The notes beneath the pieces were generated by a model. It did no database searches. It saw nothing but the letters and a program-made list of their open reading frames with translations, and had not been told where the DNA came from. A stretch of DNA of 64,000 bases from Corylus avellana (taxonomy: Eukaryota > Streptophyta > Magnoliopsida > Fagales > Betulaceae). Positions 11,701-24,088 of this stretch are shown here, one piece after another. Position numbers and translations under genes: made by a program. Location of the stretch: the NCBI RefSeq assembly GCF_901000735.1, contig NC_081542.1:27605093-27669092 (forward strand), written 5' to 3'. The first letter of the stretch is position 1. Every line of letters begins with the position of its first letter.

Positions 11701-14274
11701 CTTTAAATTTTTCGAATTGCTTAAAAAACTTATTTCTCCTTAAATTTTTCAACTTATTTTATTTTTCTTGTCTTTTATTTTTTCGAATTTAATTTTATTT
11801 TTATTTATCCTGGGTATTACCAGCTTACTGGGCAAGTGATGCAGCATAGCCTAGAAAAATTTGAAGTTTAGGGTGTCGAGCAAAAGGAAAGAATGTGGCA
11901 TAAAAGTAGATAGCTATCACAATGACAAACATGAGCAGGATAGCATTCTAGGGACTGCTTTGATGTGAAGATGAAAACAGCAAAATAGAGCAATATTGCA
12001 GAGAGGTTAAAATAGAGCCTGCAGAGAACTAAAGAGAGAGAATAACTGGAAGGAGGCAACCAAATGATGGGAGGCATTACTGGCAGACTACAAAAAGCAA
12101 AGCTTCGTAAAGAGGTAAGAAACTGGACAACCTAACACTCAAATACTCAGAATCCCATTCTGATATGTTTGATTAAAATTTACCACATTTAAAGACTGGT
12201 AGCCTTGCATGGCAACTAAAAATCTTCCACTGATATGGAAACTACATAAGACTGGATCCCAACTGAAATAAAAAATAGAAGATATGACAAGGTAAAAAGA
12301 CAACTCATAAATGATAATCCAAAGACAAGAAAGCACATTGGACTGCTAGAAAAACCGTAGATTCATCATAACATGAAAGTCAATGTTGTGGAGGACTTAA
12401 CCCTATGAGATATTGCACGAGGCCCTATATAAAAAACCCTAAATTGGCCAATCTAAACATTATATTTGAAAAAAGAAATACCAATAAACCCCTTTTTACC
12501 ATATACACTGGATCACCAGTTCATCAATTCAACTGACCAGGCCAACACAAGGTTAACAATCATGCTTGCAACAGGTCAATAACAACCAACTCAAAAGTAA
12601 AAACATTAAGGCCCACTGACCTCTAAGGTAAACCCCCAATTCCCCATCTTCCCTCCTTTCTCTTTCTCCCATATTGGTTACTCTGTGTTTTCAATTAGTA
12701 TTGCAGAGGATAGGATAATGTGGTTTATGCTTTTCACTTTTCTAACTAGTTTATCTCTTAAGTTCATATCACACAAATTTTTCAATTGATTATACTTCAA
12801 AGGATTCTCTAATTTTGAAATGATTTCTTTTTTTGATAAGTAATCGAAATATCATTAAAAAGGCGCTAAGACACAACTCAAATACATATGAAGTATACAA
12901 GAGATACACCTAGCCAAAGAGATTAATAAGATTAAGAAAATAATGAAAATTAGGCAAATTAAGATAGTCTAAAGAAGTTGTCCAGTGGTAAAGAGTATTA
13001 AAGAAGAAAGACTTTAGGTCAACCACCGTTCTCTCGCGGTCTTCAAAACTCCTATCATTTATTTTCCTCCAAAGACACCATATTAGGCATAACAGAATCA
13101 TCTTCCACACTGCTACACTCAAACTGCTACACAACCCTCTCCAACAAGCAAAAAGGCCATAACCTAAGTTAACCCACCATGACTGGAAATAGCATTGCAA
13201 AAGGGCTTAACAATCTCATAATGAAGTATAAGATGATCCACAGACTCCCCACTTCTCTTACATATAAAACACTAATCAACCACTAAGACATGTTGTTTCC
13301 TTGGGTTATCCATGGTGAGGATCTTTCCTATGGCAGCCGACCAATAGCAATGATTGATGCAACATTCTTTGAGGTTGTAGTAGGAATTTTTATTCTTAAA
13401 CTAGAATTATTTGGAAGCCTATTAAGGAACGGTTACAAGTTGTCTAAATATTGGCTTAATCGCATATGATTGATCATATTTTTCTCATGCGAATACAGAA
13501 ATTATCTGAACAAAAGCCTTTAGAAATTTGTTGCTTATAATAAACATTTGGTGGTTCATGATCCTTTTGCATGTTGAGAAGGCACTTAAAAGGCACCACA
13601 TGTGGACATGCATGAATAGGGCCCAAAGGCAACCAAATTATTGGCCATCCAGTATGTAAAAAATACCATATTTTGGATTATGCATATCATGACAAGCCTG
13701 ATAAGCCTTCCATATTTTATGTTATGCATACCAAAACAAAGAAACCATTACATAACTGTTGAAACAGCCTCCACATAATAGAATGTGGATCTATAGCTCT
13801 CTCAAAACGGGAACATAAACAATCAACTTTAACCCTTGTTCTCATAGCAAAGAGAGAATTAGTTTTCCATATATCTAAGATTTAGACTAAATAACCGTAG
13901 TGGGTATGATCAAGACATTCTGTCCAGACATAATTAAGAAAAGAGGAAAGATAACCACTAAAATGATACAAAGAATCAACAGAATCTCCACTAGTAAGAA
14001 TGGCAAAGACAGTTTCTTCCCATTGTTGCTCTATTGCGATGAGCAACTTGACAAAACTCCCATGTTAAAATAAAGTAACTCCACAACCCTTTCACATTTG
14101 TCCTATTTCTAAAGTTTAGAAGGAAAATACAGTATCTATTTCCAAAAAAGAAAATTACCATATGTCATATATCTAATATCTATAGGACTTTAACTACAAA
14201 AGTACAGCAAAAAATCAGATAAGCAGCTTATTAAGCTTCTTACCCCTTCCAAACTTTCTGCCTTCAAGGTCCAT
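8739..14274 (-). CDS. MED19: Mediator complex subunit 19 (MED19), last exon not found
   Basis: MED19 is a head-module-associated subunit of Mediator, which links transcription factors to RNA polymerase II in the nucleus. Three coding exons on the minus strand join in frame with GT-AG borders. Exon 1 is 14274-14244 (MDLEGRKFGRG), exon 2 is 9406-9117 (GPRELGGAVDL through QMRETTPVYLPA) and exon 3 is 8936-8739 (AEKG then a Lys/His/Asp-rich tract). The globular core is residues 11-107 and the basic KHKKHK/HRHKD tail is 108-173. Arabidopsis MED19 is about 220 residues and ends in a further basic segment (HDKKRKHD-type), which I could not find down to position 1. The exon 3 donor (AAG|GTTTCC) is weak. 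Read-through would instead give about 42 unrelated residues ending near 8616. The gene may be 3'-truncated by transposon activity, or the exon may lie in a gap. Intron 1 is about 4.8 kb and full of repeats. Confidence 0.87.
10776..10911. mobile_element. small MITE with TTTGTTAA-type inverted ends
   Basis: The left end reads TTCCGTTTGTTAATGTTTTT and the right end is its near reverse complement (AACGTTAACAAACAAAG). The interior is AT-rich with no coding capacity. It lies within MED19 intron 1. Confidence 0.65.
11270..11625. repeat. degenerate minisatellite of TGACATGGCA / CACGTGGC words
   Basis: An irregular array of units of about 20-40 bases is built from TGACATGGCA, TGACACGTGGCA and GGTTTTGCTG words. 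It contains three exact CACGTGGC motifs (11283-11290, 11314-11321, 11606-11613), the ABRE/G-box consensus bound by plant bZIP factors. The array sits in MED19 intron 1. Whether it binds anything is unknown. The word may simply be part of the repeat unit. Confidence 0.75.
12827..13385 (-). mobile_element. LINE 3' fragment in MED19 intron 1
   Basis: On the minus strand the sequence ends in ...TTACTTATCAAAAAAAG, the usual plant LINE tail. Upstream it encodes a LINE C-terminus: W-x-I-x-C-L-I-W-C-L-W-R-K-I-N-D-R-S-F-E-D followed by LKSFFFNTLYHWT. Further upstream, with frameshifts, is the CxxCK-GES-DHL zinc-binding region (13200-13350). It is a dead 5'-truncated copy. Sequence from 13390 to about 14200 is not clearly part of it. 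Confidence 0.72.
13386..14240. other. MED19 intron 1 sequence, origin unclear
   Basis: Degenerate, AT-rich intronic DNA. Some pieces look like decayed retroelement sequence, but I could not align them convincingly to a family. Confidence 0.4.
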
Positions 14275-15205
14275 CACTGTAATGACAGAATGAGGTGAAG
14301 TTCAAGTTCATCTGTCAATAAATGAAAAAAATATATAATAAGAAAAGGAAATACACATATGTCTAGTCCAAAAATATAGACTAGTAGCCAGACTACTCAA
14401 ATTTAGAGAAACAGATTTGAGCATATACTTTTTTCATAAAAATTTCAGATCCAAAAGTATGACAATCCATTTCATGATTCTGCAACTAAAAAATCTGCCA
14501 AATTGATAACAGGTATGTGAAAAAAATGGTCAAAAAGATTGTATGCTAAATGTAATTAAACTAAATTTAAACATGATCCTACCTCCTTTTTCCTAAGCAA
14601 AACAGATGGCTTAACGCAGGTGATTTCAAGTTAGATCAGAAGTCCTATATTACTGATTTAAAATCACCTATAAAAGGAAACAAATAACAACAAGCATGCT
14701 TTCTAGCCCTAACACCATCCCGCAGTGGCTTAATCTCTAGTCCTCCATAAATTTGAAGTAAAAAAGAAATTTTGTTTTTTTAAAAAAAAAAACAAAGGAA
14801 TCAGTGACCTATAAAACCTTTGTTGAATAATTTTATCAACTTTTAACCACTTACTGAGTAAAGTTACTGGTAAAATGATTAGAGATTTCAAAACATTCAT
14901 AACATAATGCCCCCTTTGGGTGACCTGACATGGGGGGAGAGACAGATTTAGTGGTCAGGATTTGATCCCCAAATAAATTCAAACAGGCTGCATCAGTCTT
15001 GGACTGGGATAGATGAGCATGTATATTATTTCCTAAGACATGAGAAAAGAGTTTTTTTTATATATAAAAAAAATAATAATAATAAAAAATTAAAAAAAAA
15101 AATCAAGATTTACATGTAATTGCAAATGGTAGATTTAAAATTACTAATAAACAAAGACCCAACACCTTAAGAAGTGAGTGGAAATCTATTGCTCAAACAT
15201 TAAAA

Positions 15206-15240
15206 AAAAAAAAATAATAATAATAATAATAATAATAATG
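15206..15240. repeat. (AAT)n microsatellite
   Basis: A run of about nine TAA/AAT triplets follows an A-tract. A shorter A/AAT-rich tract precedes it at about 15060-15105. Confidence 0.9.
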
Positions 15241-15787
15241 AAATAGACGAGCTTTGTTTCGACTAGTAGGTATGCTATGTTACATTGGATGCCATATTGC
15301 TATGAGCGTAGTAGAAATCAACTAGAGAGCATCTAATTTAACATGTTAAAAATCCTAACTCTCTTAAATCAGTCATCCTTTATGTGAAAGCGCCAACATC
15401 ATCGTTCTATCTCCATTCTTCTAGTTGTATTCTCGAAAAAACGTATTGAAATCATTAAAAGACTACACAAATTTCTCATTCTCACCTTTCCAGCAAAAGC
15501 AACCCAAATAATAATAAATCCAAATCCACAAAACATGATTTTCTGAGAATTAATTTTTCCTGTTAACCAACTGAACCAAAAACATACAGCACGTATAACC
15601 AAGACAAATGTCACCCTTATAACATATAACTCAGAACAAATATGGCCAAGAAAACCACAACAGCCTATGACCCAACATAAATTACGAGATACCCATCCAA
15701 AAATAACATGACCAAAGCTTCAAAACAAAAACCCATGTCTCATAGTTCTGTAATTTGCTTCAATGTATTCTTACACACTGTAATTAC

Positions 15788-15955
15788 CAGAGGAAGACAA
15801 GTCGGAGTGGAAATCGAAAACCAGGAATTGAACGGTGGAGCGGTTGGGATTGGCTGCCAGTGATCGTTGATGGGAATGAGAGGGAACGGGAGGTTCGAAT
15901 TTGTGAAGCAAGAAAGTCCCACGGTTGAGAGAGAGAACCCTGGGCGCTGCCTCAT
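15788..15955 (-). other. MED19: probable 5' UTR exon of MED19
   Basis: On the minus strand this GC-richer segment ends in CTCTG|GTAATTAC, a good splice donor, at 15788. The MED19 start-codon exon is preceded by a splice acceptor (ATTACAG|TGATG, exon start 14276), so an upstream non-coding exon is required. This is the only GC-rich candidate in the next 2 kb. The transcription start near 15955 is an estimate. Confidence 0.5.
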
Positions 15956-15959
15956 ATTT

Positions 15960-16375
15960 AGTTCTTTTTAATTTTAATACTCGATGGTTGATACGATGCT
16001 CGGTGACATATGGTGCTCTTTCTAATACTAATTTGACCTCATTATTTTTTATTTCTCATACTATCGTTTTTAACTTTTACGGGCATTTTAGGCATTTTAA
16101 AATAGTGAAATCCCTTGCTAAGTAATGAAAATAATAATAATTAATATGTTGAGCATCTACTCGCCAACTTGAGCTGAATTGTGAGCCCAAATGCTTCATG
16201 AAACGTATATCATTAATTCGAAGCGTATATCATTAATTCAAATCTCTCTTCTTCATTTTCTTATGCGGACATATAAAAAAATAAAAAATCGCATAATATG
16301 TGATCCGAGCCTACGAGGAGGCAAAGGATGCAAAGAATTCAATGCAACTACTCTGGAGGATCGTGCCTCTAATAT
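15960..16375. other. intergenic, probable MED19 promoter side
   Basis: AT-rich DNA between the presumed MED19 5' UTR and the next LTR. No clear TATA box on the minus strand and no coding sequence are visible. A short direct repeat (CGTATATCATTAATTC) occurs at about 16205-16240. Confidence 0.45.
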
Positions 16376-18606
16376 TGTAAGGCCCTCAAAATTGGTCTTG
16401 ACCAACTTGGCCGGGTTATTGGCAATTACTCTAGTTTAACCAACTAGTGGCTAAATGGCGAATCGTCCCTCTAAGCATTATCAAAATCAATGCAATTAAT
16501 GTATAAGAATGTGAAATAAATCTAAAAAATCTATAAATCATTACAGGGACAAGTATAATCCTTAAATTAAAGACATGGAGCAACTAACAATAATATAAGG
16601 CAAAACTGATAACAACATTGACATCTTAAAGCAAAGTCTATAATGGCAATCATACCTCTCTTTGGCTCTAGAAATAGGCTTCCTATAAAAGTAATAACCG
16701 CGTAAGTTTAACGACTTAGTAAGTAAACCTCACGATGGAGTATGACATAAGTCCATTATTATTAAGCAGAAATAAATGTGCATTTTTTATAAACATTGAA
16801 AGGAGATATTGTCACCGTTAATATACCATAAAAGTATAAGGGTGATGTACCCCCGGGGGCAATTGTCTAAGTGTTTTAAAGTAAAAAACTAATACTTTAT
16901 AGGTCATAATTATTATATATGGTCTACCTGAGATATTACACATTTTCAACAGGATTGGCGCTAGAGGGACCTGTAATACAATGTCAGTGCCCTAACCATT
17001 GTACGCTACCGTCCATAACACTAGCAGCCCAATCGAGTCCGACCTCGGGTGGCACACGCTACTAGTGATGTACGTCCTATAGTGACCAACCATTAAGCAA
17101 TGGCTGCGCTAATCACGAAACAACCATTAGATCTAAGACTCATATAACAACATGTACATTTGACCATAGAAACAAGTCTATATAGTAAGCCCATGGCCAT
17201 TATACCACACATACCGATGTACTATGTCATACAATGTATCTTATTAACTAATTATTAAAGCAGTTACCAAGTTATTATAAAAAGTAGACATGTTCATATC
17301 ATATGCGTGGTTAGTCAACTAACATATCCCACGTTTTTAAGAAAAGTTTTCGTAAGTGTTTACTTACCTCGTTCGCTCGTTCGAGTCCTTCGACATCATG
17401 AATCCCTGTAATAACGAAACACGACCCATTGTTATAAGCGGTACTAGAAAACTCTACGAGGTTCCATCTAACGAAAAGGGACTGCTAAAAGCATTGTACA
17501 CATTTATGGGGCTAAGGGGAGTGTAACTCGCTCTCTGGGTGAGCACTCACTCCCTAGGGTGAACATTCGGCTAGGGGATAGGATTTGGCCAGAAATCCCC
17601 CAAAATGGGTCTAGGCTTCTATCTAAGGCTACGGGTTGGTATTTATTTCCTATGCTTCAAAATAAACAAATATGCCGCAAGAAAGTTCATCACAAAGAAT
17701 TAAAAAGTTGTTTAAAAGCCTTTTCAAAACATTTCTTGGTTTTGTTAAGAAATAGGTACATCCAAGTGCAAAACATATTATCAAGTAACTTTTAAAGAGA
17801 ACAAGGGTGGGTTGAAAACTTTTCGAAATCGTTCTTGGTTTACAAGGAAAATTGTTACAAGAACTTGTTATGGAATCTTTAAAATCTGTAACATTAAGAG
17901 AGTAGTACCAATAATTAGAAAAGCATAAAAGAAGGATTAAAAAGTCACCTTAGAAGGTAGCAAGAGTTCCAAACCTTCTTCAGGAACACTCACAAACCTC
18001 ACAACTCTCAAAAACAACCAAGCAGGGTTTCTCTAGGGCAACATAGACTAAAATGAGGGTTAAGGGGTCATATTGGGGAGGGGTTTATATATGGGAAAAA
18101 ACTGAGGGCGTTGCAAGAAAAATTCTAAAAAGGTGCGAGCGCTCATGTATTACGGTGTCAAGCACACGTGTATTGTTCACAACGGGTTAAAAATGCTTTT
18201 CAAGAGTACAATTTGGATATTGTCCAATAGTTTGAAAATTGGTTAGCGAATGCTCGCGTACTATAGCAACAATCGCTCCTGTACTGTTCACAAAAAGTAA
18301 AAAATGCTCAGATGTACAATTGGATATTGCACAAGGGGTATTGCACTATTCATGCGAGCGCTCGTGAGGTCCCTTAAGCGAGCGCTCGCACCTAGGACAA
18401 TAGCGAGTGCTCGTGTGGTCCCAGGGCGAGTATTCGGCAAGTGAGAGTGTTTTTGAATTTTTTGCTTCAAAAAGGTCTTTAAGGGGCTTTGGTTTATTCA
18501 AAGAAGGTTTAGGCCACTTGGTTTAAGGCTTTGTTTAAAAGAATTATTAACCTATTAAAAAATCTTTAACTCTTTAAAAAGAATGGTAATTTTTCGGGGT
18601 ATTACA
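16376..18606 (+). mobile_element. solo LTR, about 2.2 kb, Gypsy-like
   Basis: The block starts TGTAAGGCCCTC and ends GGGGTATTACA. The flanking pentamers are AATAT (16371-16375) and GATAT (18607-18611), four of five bases identical, consistent with a decayed 5-bp target duplication. No internal coding region adjoins it. The segment 16900-17400 has recognisable relatives at 25020-25510 and 45360-45700. Between 18120 and 18440 it holds several copies of the palindromic word GCGAGCGCTCG. Confidence 0.78.
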
Positions 18607-18611
18607 GATAT

Positions 18612-19690
18612 CAATTTGAATTGCAATCAAATTTAACTTGTAAGTACAAGTTGTATGTAGACATGGTATGTATTACAAGATCAATCCTATAATGATTGAC
18701 TTATACATAAACGGAGTTCATCATTAAATGACATAGGTTGATCCAGCCATCCCTTTGTTTATACTGTGTTGCCTCTGTCCGCCCTTCACCGCCCTTCGCC
18801 ACTCTTCACCTCTCCGGAATTGGTTGGACTTTAGATCTAGTTTTTCAAATCTAGATATAGTCTCCTCAACTAGTTTTGCTTAGCCACGCGCCGGCCCACC
18901 ATGCTCCCCAGCTCCTTAGCTACCCATCAGCGCAAAATAGCTCCATCTCGTCCACCACACGCCAGCCAGTGCCCTTCTTCTCCCTCGCCTCGGCTGTTGT
19001 AGCTGTTTGCTTTTCTTTCTTTCTTTTTTATTGTTTTTTATTTTATTTTATTTTATTATTTTTTTTTTTAATAAGGGTTTGACTTCTCCTTAAATCTGTT
19101 TTCATCAGCGATCTTTGAGGTGAAGGTTTTTACCTTGGCCTTTGGGTGTAAAAGTATTAGTTTCGGTGTGAGGGTTTTGCTTTTATGGCCGAAAAAATAA
19201 AAGTTGGGAATATGGGCTACCAATGTATTAGATTGAGTCTGCCTGGAGCAGATATGTTTTATAACTGAAATTTGGACATGGGTTAGCAGATGTTGAAGTC
19301 ATAGATAGAACTTGATTGTAAGATTTTTATATTTGTCTCTGTAACATTGTAACCTCATAGCTTTGGTTATGATTTATTAGAGTTGTATGCTCTTTGATGT
19401 AAGGGCTTTATACTCTCAATCTATTTTCAATGAATAAATATGAAACATTCCCCTATAAAAACATTCATCTTAATCCGATGCTTGATCCAAAAGTTATGAT
19501 TGAAATAGTGAGAATCATATTATACATTTTTTTTTTTCCCTTTTGAACACACATATCTTCTCTCATTAAGGCCTTCAAGGTATAAATGGAAGCAAGGACC
19601 TGACTGCTGGACTTTTGTTTCATATCTTTTCTTTGACCCACATCACAATCTTTTCTTATCATATATGAAAATTTAGGCACGATTCTTGGG
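18612..19690. other. intergenic, nothing assigned
   Basis: No gene is supported. A pyrimidine-rich, GC-richer patch (about 18770-19000) is followed by a T-tract and AT-rich DNA resembling a 3' UTR (19090-19440), with a polyadenylation-like AATAAA at 19433. This may be a decayed gene fragment, but it matches no protein family I recognise. Confidence 0.4.
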
Positions 19691-19699
19691 CTTTTGTTG

Positions 19700-20345
19700 A
19701 CTAAGATGAATAATCTCTAATTACATTATCTAGGATATATACAATAGTCCATCAACTATTATAAGACAATATTCATGAAAAGTCAATGTTTCAATCAGTT
19801 TCAGATATATAGTAAATTCTGGCGAATCACGTCTTCATTCGCTGCTAGGTCCTTGATTCCCTTTATTTTTTATTTTTTATCTCCTGTACTAGTGCTTTAT
19901 CAATCGCAATCCTCATCAATGCCTTTATCATAGTGACAATTATTCTTTATGTTTGATAACTCATCTGTCGTAGGTCTATATAATTTACTCCCAAAAAAGA
20001 GAAACATAAGAAAATAAAAGACCGACCGGAAACTAATTCTGTTATTCTTACTTGAAAACAAAATCTAAGAAAACGAATAAAAACTCACCACATACATTGT
20101 TACTAAAAGTAGATTTAAAGAAAATACATTCTTATTTAAAAACAACAAAAATACAAGAACAAAACCCCAACACACCTTCACGTGTTCCATGTACCACCGC
20201 AGGCCAACCACGCGCCGCTAAAAAAGCAACCCCAAGACACGCCCTGATCGATCTATAATGGAGGCGAGAAAATGGAGGAATTAAGAAGGGAAAAGGAAAA
20301 AAGGGGGTAGGGAGGAGGGAGTCGTAACTCCCTCCCCCACTCCGC
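19700..20345. repeat. dispersed repeat, copy 1
   Basis: This block matches 40745-41370 over about 600 bases in the same orientation. Shared words include GCGAATCACGTCT, ACAATTATTCTTTATGTTT, CACGTGTTCCATG and CCTGATCGAT. No coding frame is conserved between the copies. The family (MULE, hAT or other) is not resolved. Confidence 0.75.
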
Positions 20346-20469
20346 TATGCTCTCTTTGTGATACTCTCATGTAATTATATACTAATTCGATAGTTATTTC
20401 AAATAAAATTAACTTGTTAATTTTTATGGGCATTACACTTTCCTCCTTTCTCTCTCTTTCTCTGCGTAG

Positions 20470-20670
20470 GGGTGGGTCTCATAAATGAGGCGAAATGGGA
20501 CCTAAGGTTATCCTAGGTCCTTAAATAGAATTTCTCTTGTGCACAAAAAATGGAACCCAAAAAAATTTCTATGTGGGTGGGTCTCATAAATGAGGCGAAA
20601 TGGGACCTAAGGTTGATCCTAGGTCCTTAAATAGAACTTCTCTTGTGCACAAAAAATTGAACCCAAAACC
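20470..20670. repeat. 105-bp tandem duplication
   Basis: A segment beginning GGTGGGTCTCATAAATGAGG is present twice, with the second copy 105 bases after the first. The copies differ at only a few positions, so the duplication is fairly recent. Confidence 0.9.
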
Positions 20671-21077
20671 GTTTGATTTACATAGATTGATTGATCGATG
20701 GCAATCATACATTGATCGTTAGAGATAGGATCGATTGAATGATGAAAGCTATACAACGATTGTTTGAGACTCAAAATTAATATTTTAGTATTTATCTTGT
20801 TAAAACGTTTTTTAATACAATTTATTGAGAACTTGTTTATGCATGTATACTATTATATTTTGATGAGGATCTTACTCTTAAATAATCTTTTAAAATATTT
20901 ATAGGTCTCGGGTTTGTAAATTTTTGTTATATTTTTAAAGTAATTGTCATGTATTTAAGCAGGGTGTTACGTAATTGAACTTAAAACGATAGTTTGATCG
21001 TCTATTTCAAGGAAATGGTAGTTTTTAATGAAAACAAAGCCTAAAAAGAACTCTTAAAAGGCATATTTCAATGGACA
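20671..21077. other. intergenic, nothing seen
   Basis: AT-rich DNA with no coding sequence. GATCGATTGAATGATG-like words near 20690-20745 are the only local repetition. Confidence 0.5.
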
Positions 21078-21299
21078 GAAATTTTCTTCAAACTAGTTTG
21101 GAGAAAATATTTTTCACCCCATTTAAAGTAGTGCCAAGTGTCTATAAATATTTAAAATGTACATTAAAATCTTAACATCATTAATAGTAGTTTACTAACT
21201 TAGATTAAATTTAATATTTTTTTAAATATTTATAGACACTTGGCACTATTTTAAATAGGTCGGAGGATATTTCCTCTAAACTAGTTTGGAGGAAATTTC
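21078..21299. mobile_element. palindromic MITE, about 220 bp
   Basis: The element folds on itself nearly end to end. GAAATTTTCTTCAAACTAGT at the left matches the reverse complement of ACTAGTTTGGAGGAAATTTC at the right. TGCCAAGTGTCTATAAATAT is mirrored by ATATTTATAGACACTTGGCA. It has no coding capacity. A relative with CAGAAATTT ends lies at 52870-53049. Confidence 0.82.
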
Positions 21300-21349
21300 G
21301 GCATGTTTCTTAATGAAATCTTATGGTTGAAATCCCTAAGGTATGTTTC

Positions 21350-23577
21350 AGATCCGGATCCCCTATAATTCTCTTAAAGAATTATAGTTTCTCAAATTCC
21401 TAAATCTGGCCGTCCATTATATCTAAGGGTTAAAACAAATGCCACATTTTATGGTCTTATTAAGGAAACGAAATAACTCATTATATTCCCCAAATAAAAA
21501 GGCAATGCATAAATGGTCTTATTTTTTTCTTAGAAGTGATTTATTTATTTTTTTTCTCTCAAAACAAAAAATAATGTACAACTCGCTTCCCTCCCAAAAC
21601 AAAAACAACTTATGCTTCTTCTTCTTCCTCATATCAAAGTGAAAAAATAAAAAATAAAAAAATCTTAGCTTTTTTAACTTCTTCCAGTAATTCTGAAAAA
21701 TAAAATAAAATTGCAGCTTCAAGAAAAAAATCTCACATGGTCTGAGTCACACCCTAGCCCCCAAACAACTCAAAATTTGTTCCCACGTTTCTGAACTAGT
21801 TCAAAACGTTACACTTCAAGAAAATAAATGACAAGCTCATTGATGTCAACAAATAAAATCATTCGTAGGGCAAGGTGAATATAAACTTACTAGATCTGAA
21901 GTTGGACGACACTCTAGCAAACGTACATATATTCAACTTTTTCAAGAAGAAGATTATATATATATTCCAAAATTTCTTCTATAGAAAAGGCTGGCGTTCT
22001 TGAGAATGCTCTCCAAACGTATGTATGTAATATTCTTTCCAATAAGAGGATTGTGTAATACTCTTTTCTAGATTATGTTCTTATTTTTTTTTTTTCAGAA
22101 TTTCCGGAAGAAGTTAAAAAAGCTAAGATTTTCTTTCACTTTGACATGAAGAAGAAGAAGCATCAAGTTGTTTTTGTTTTGGGAGGTGATGAGTGCCAAA
22201 TATTGCATATTTGGGCCCCTTAATTTACATTTGATAATCCTGTAACTTTACTATTTTCTGATGTTTTGTGTCAGTTTTGATACTTTAGTGTTTTGTAGGT
22301 TTCTAAGAAAAAACTGCGCATTTAAAGTGAAAAATATGGAGTTTGGAAAAAAGCTGAAAAAAGTGCCATCAAAGTAGGATCGAGCGCACCATCCCGCGCC
22401 CGAGCGCACCCACGCCACCAGTAAGCCGCAAGCGCCCAAGTGCAGCGCTACAGGAGAAGATGCTTCATGCTTGAGTGCAATTGAGCGCAGTGGCCATGCG
22501 CTTGAGCGCACTCATCTGCCATGTAAGCCCTAGCGCCAATTTTAGGGTTTTAAACCCTAGAAATCCCTATAAAAAGACGACGAAGCCTCAAGAAAAGGGG
22601 GCCAGGAGACCAATTCCGAATGGTTTTTCTCCCTTTTATTTTAGTTTTAGGTTTAGGTTTTAATTTTCGATAATCATGTTGAGTTAAATTATCAACTAAG
22701 GTCGAGGATGAAGCCTCTCCAATGAAGAACAACACTTTCATGTAAGTTAATTTCATTCAATTTCATGGGTTTTAAGTTTCAATTGTTTTACCTTAATTCA
22801 ATTATTGAGATTACTCTTAGATATCTATTATGATTCCTGGATACATGTGATGTTTTAGGAGAGTTTCAATTAATTGTTTGCTTGGATTTTTGTTTAAATA
22901 AAATTAGATATCTTTTGTGATTTGTCTTATAGATACAATTGATGATTTGGTTTAATCCGAATATCTTTTGTGATTTGTGTAATGGATGGATACATTAGAT
23001 GTTTTGATTAGATTGTGAAGCATGGTAAGATATATATATGATTTAAGTTGTGAGAACTTCAGATGGTATTGATGAACATGAAATGTGTTGTTCCGACTTG
23101 GTGAGTGTGAATTCCCCAACTTTAGTATTTTATCTTGTGATTATTTATATTTTATTTATTTTATATTTTTCTTATTTTTCAAATTCAAAACCCTTTTGGA
23201 ACTATGATAAGATTTAATTAGTTTAGATATAAGTTGTTATTCACAAAAACACGGGTTCGACCTTGCACTTACAAACCATTATATTGCAAACGATTCGTGC
23301 ACTTGCGAGTATATTAAAATTTGCACAACAAGAGGGAAACGAGTTGTATATTGTTTTTTTGTTTTGAAATGGAAATGAAATAAATAAATCACTTCTAAAA
23401 AAAAATAAGACTATTTATGCGTTGCTTTTTTATTTTGAGAATATAATGAGTTATTTTGTTTCCTTAATAAGGCCATAGTACAGGTGGTATTTGTTTTAAT
23501 CCTCAGATATAATGGACGGAGATTTAATAATTTGAGAAACTCGAATTCTCTAAGAATTTGAGAGGATCCGGATCCGG
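21350..23577. mobile_element. fold-back element with about 340-bp arms, split by an LTR
   Basis: The left arm (21350-21695) starts AGATCCGGATCC. Its reverse complement forms the right arm 22096-23577 once the LTR at 22187-23330 and its duplicated target are removed (333 bases). The spacer 21696-22095 is AT-rich and non-coding. Flanks are TATGTTTC (21342-21349) and CATGTTTC (23578-23585), 7 of 8 identical, suggesting an 8-bp target duplication of hAT type or a longer Mutator-type one. There is no transposase, so it is non-autonomous. Confidence 0.82.
22187..23330 (+). mobile_element. solo LTR inserted in the fold-back element
   Basis: The block starts TGATGAGTGCC and ends GCACAACA, about 1144 bases. 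Flanking pentamers are GGAGG (22182-22186) and AGAGG (23331-23335). The uninterrupted left arm of the host element reads GGGAGGGAAGCGAGT across this point (reverse complement), which proves both the insertion site and the 5-bp duplication. The ending (CGTGCACTTGCGAGTA...ACAACA) and the GAGCGCAC word cluster at 22380-22510 resemble plant Gypsy LTRs. Lineage is inference. Confidence 0.87.
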
Positions 23578-23589
23578 CATGTTTCTCAT

Positions 23590-24080
23590 TTTGAGGTGAC
23601 AAATCCTATGGTTGTGGTTCTTTCTTAATGAAATCATAGACCATATATGGCCGGTAATTCAACCTTAAGATGAGAACTGATTTGGCTAACAATATCTCCT
23701 ATATATGTTTGATTAATCCGAATTAATGCCCACCAATCAATTCTCTAGTTATCCAAATTTCGGATTTTAATGATTTTGGTGTTTGCCTTTAACTCTTCGC
23801 CTATTAGTCATGTGAAATAAAATTACGCACGAATTAATGATTTAAAATTAAATTATTTTGGTGTTTCCGTTTAAGCCATACTCTCCTTAAATGTAAGATT
23901 TAAAATTAAATTATTTAACTCATGTAGTGATCCTACAAGAAGAGCAGGATTGTTACACCTTCTTCCACCCCGTCTGTTTCTGATTCCTGTCGGATGGCTT
24001 AAATTGGTCAACAGTTGAGAGAGTAGCACGAACACTTTGGTGATGAGAGCCCCATTATTTTTTTGAATTGGTACTCTATT
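23590..24080. other. intergenic, nothing seen
   Basis: AT-rich sequence flanking the fold-back element. No gene or transposon ends could be recognised. Confidence 0.45.
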
Positions 24081-24088
24081 GCAAAAGC

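Noticed and set aside
15740..15955. Minus-strand frame of 71 residues starting MRQRPGF
   Set aside because: It overlaps the probable MED19 5' UTR exon, which ends in a splice donor. No homology is recognised.
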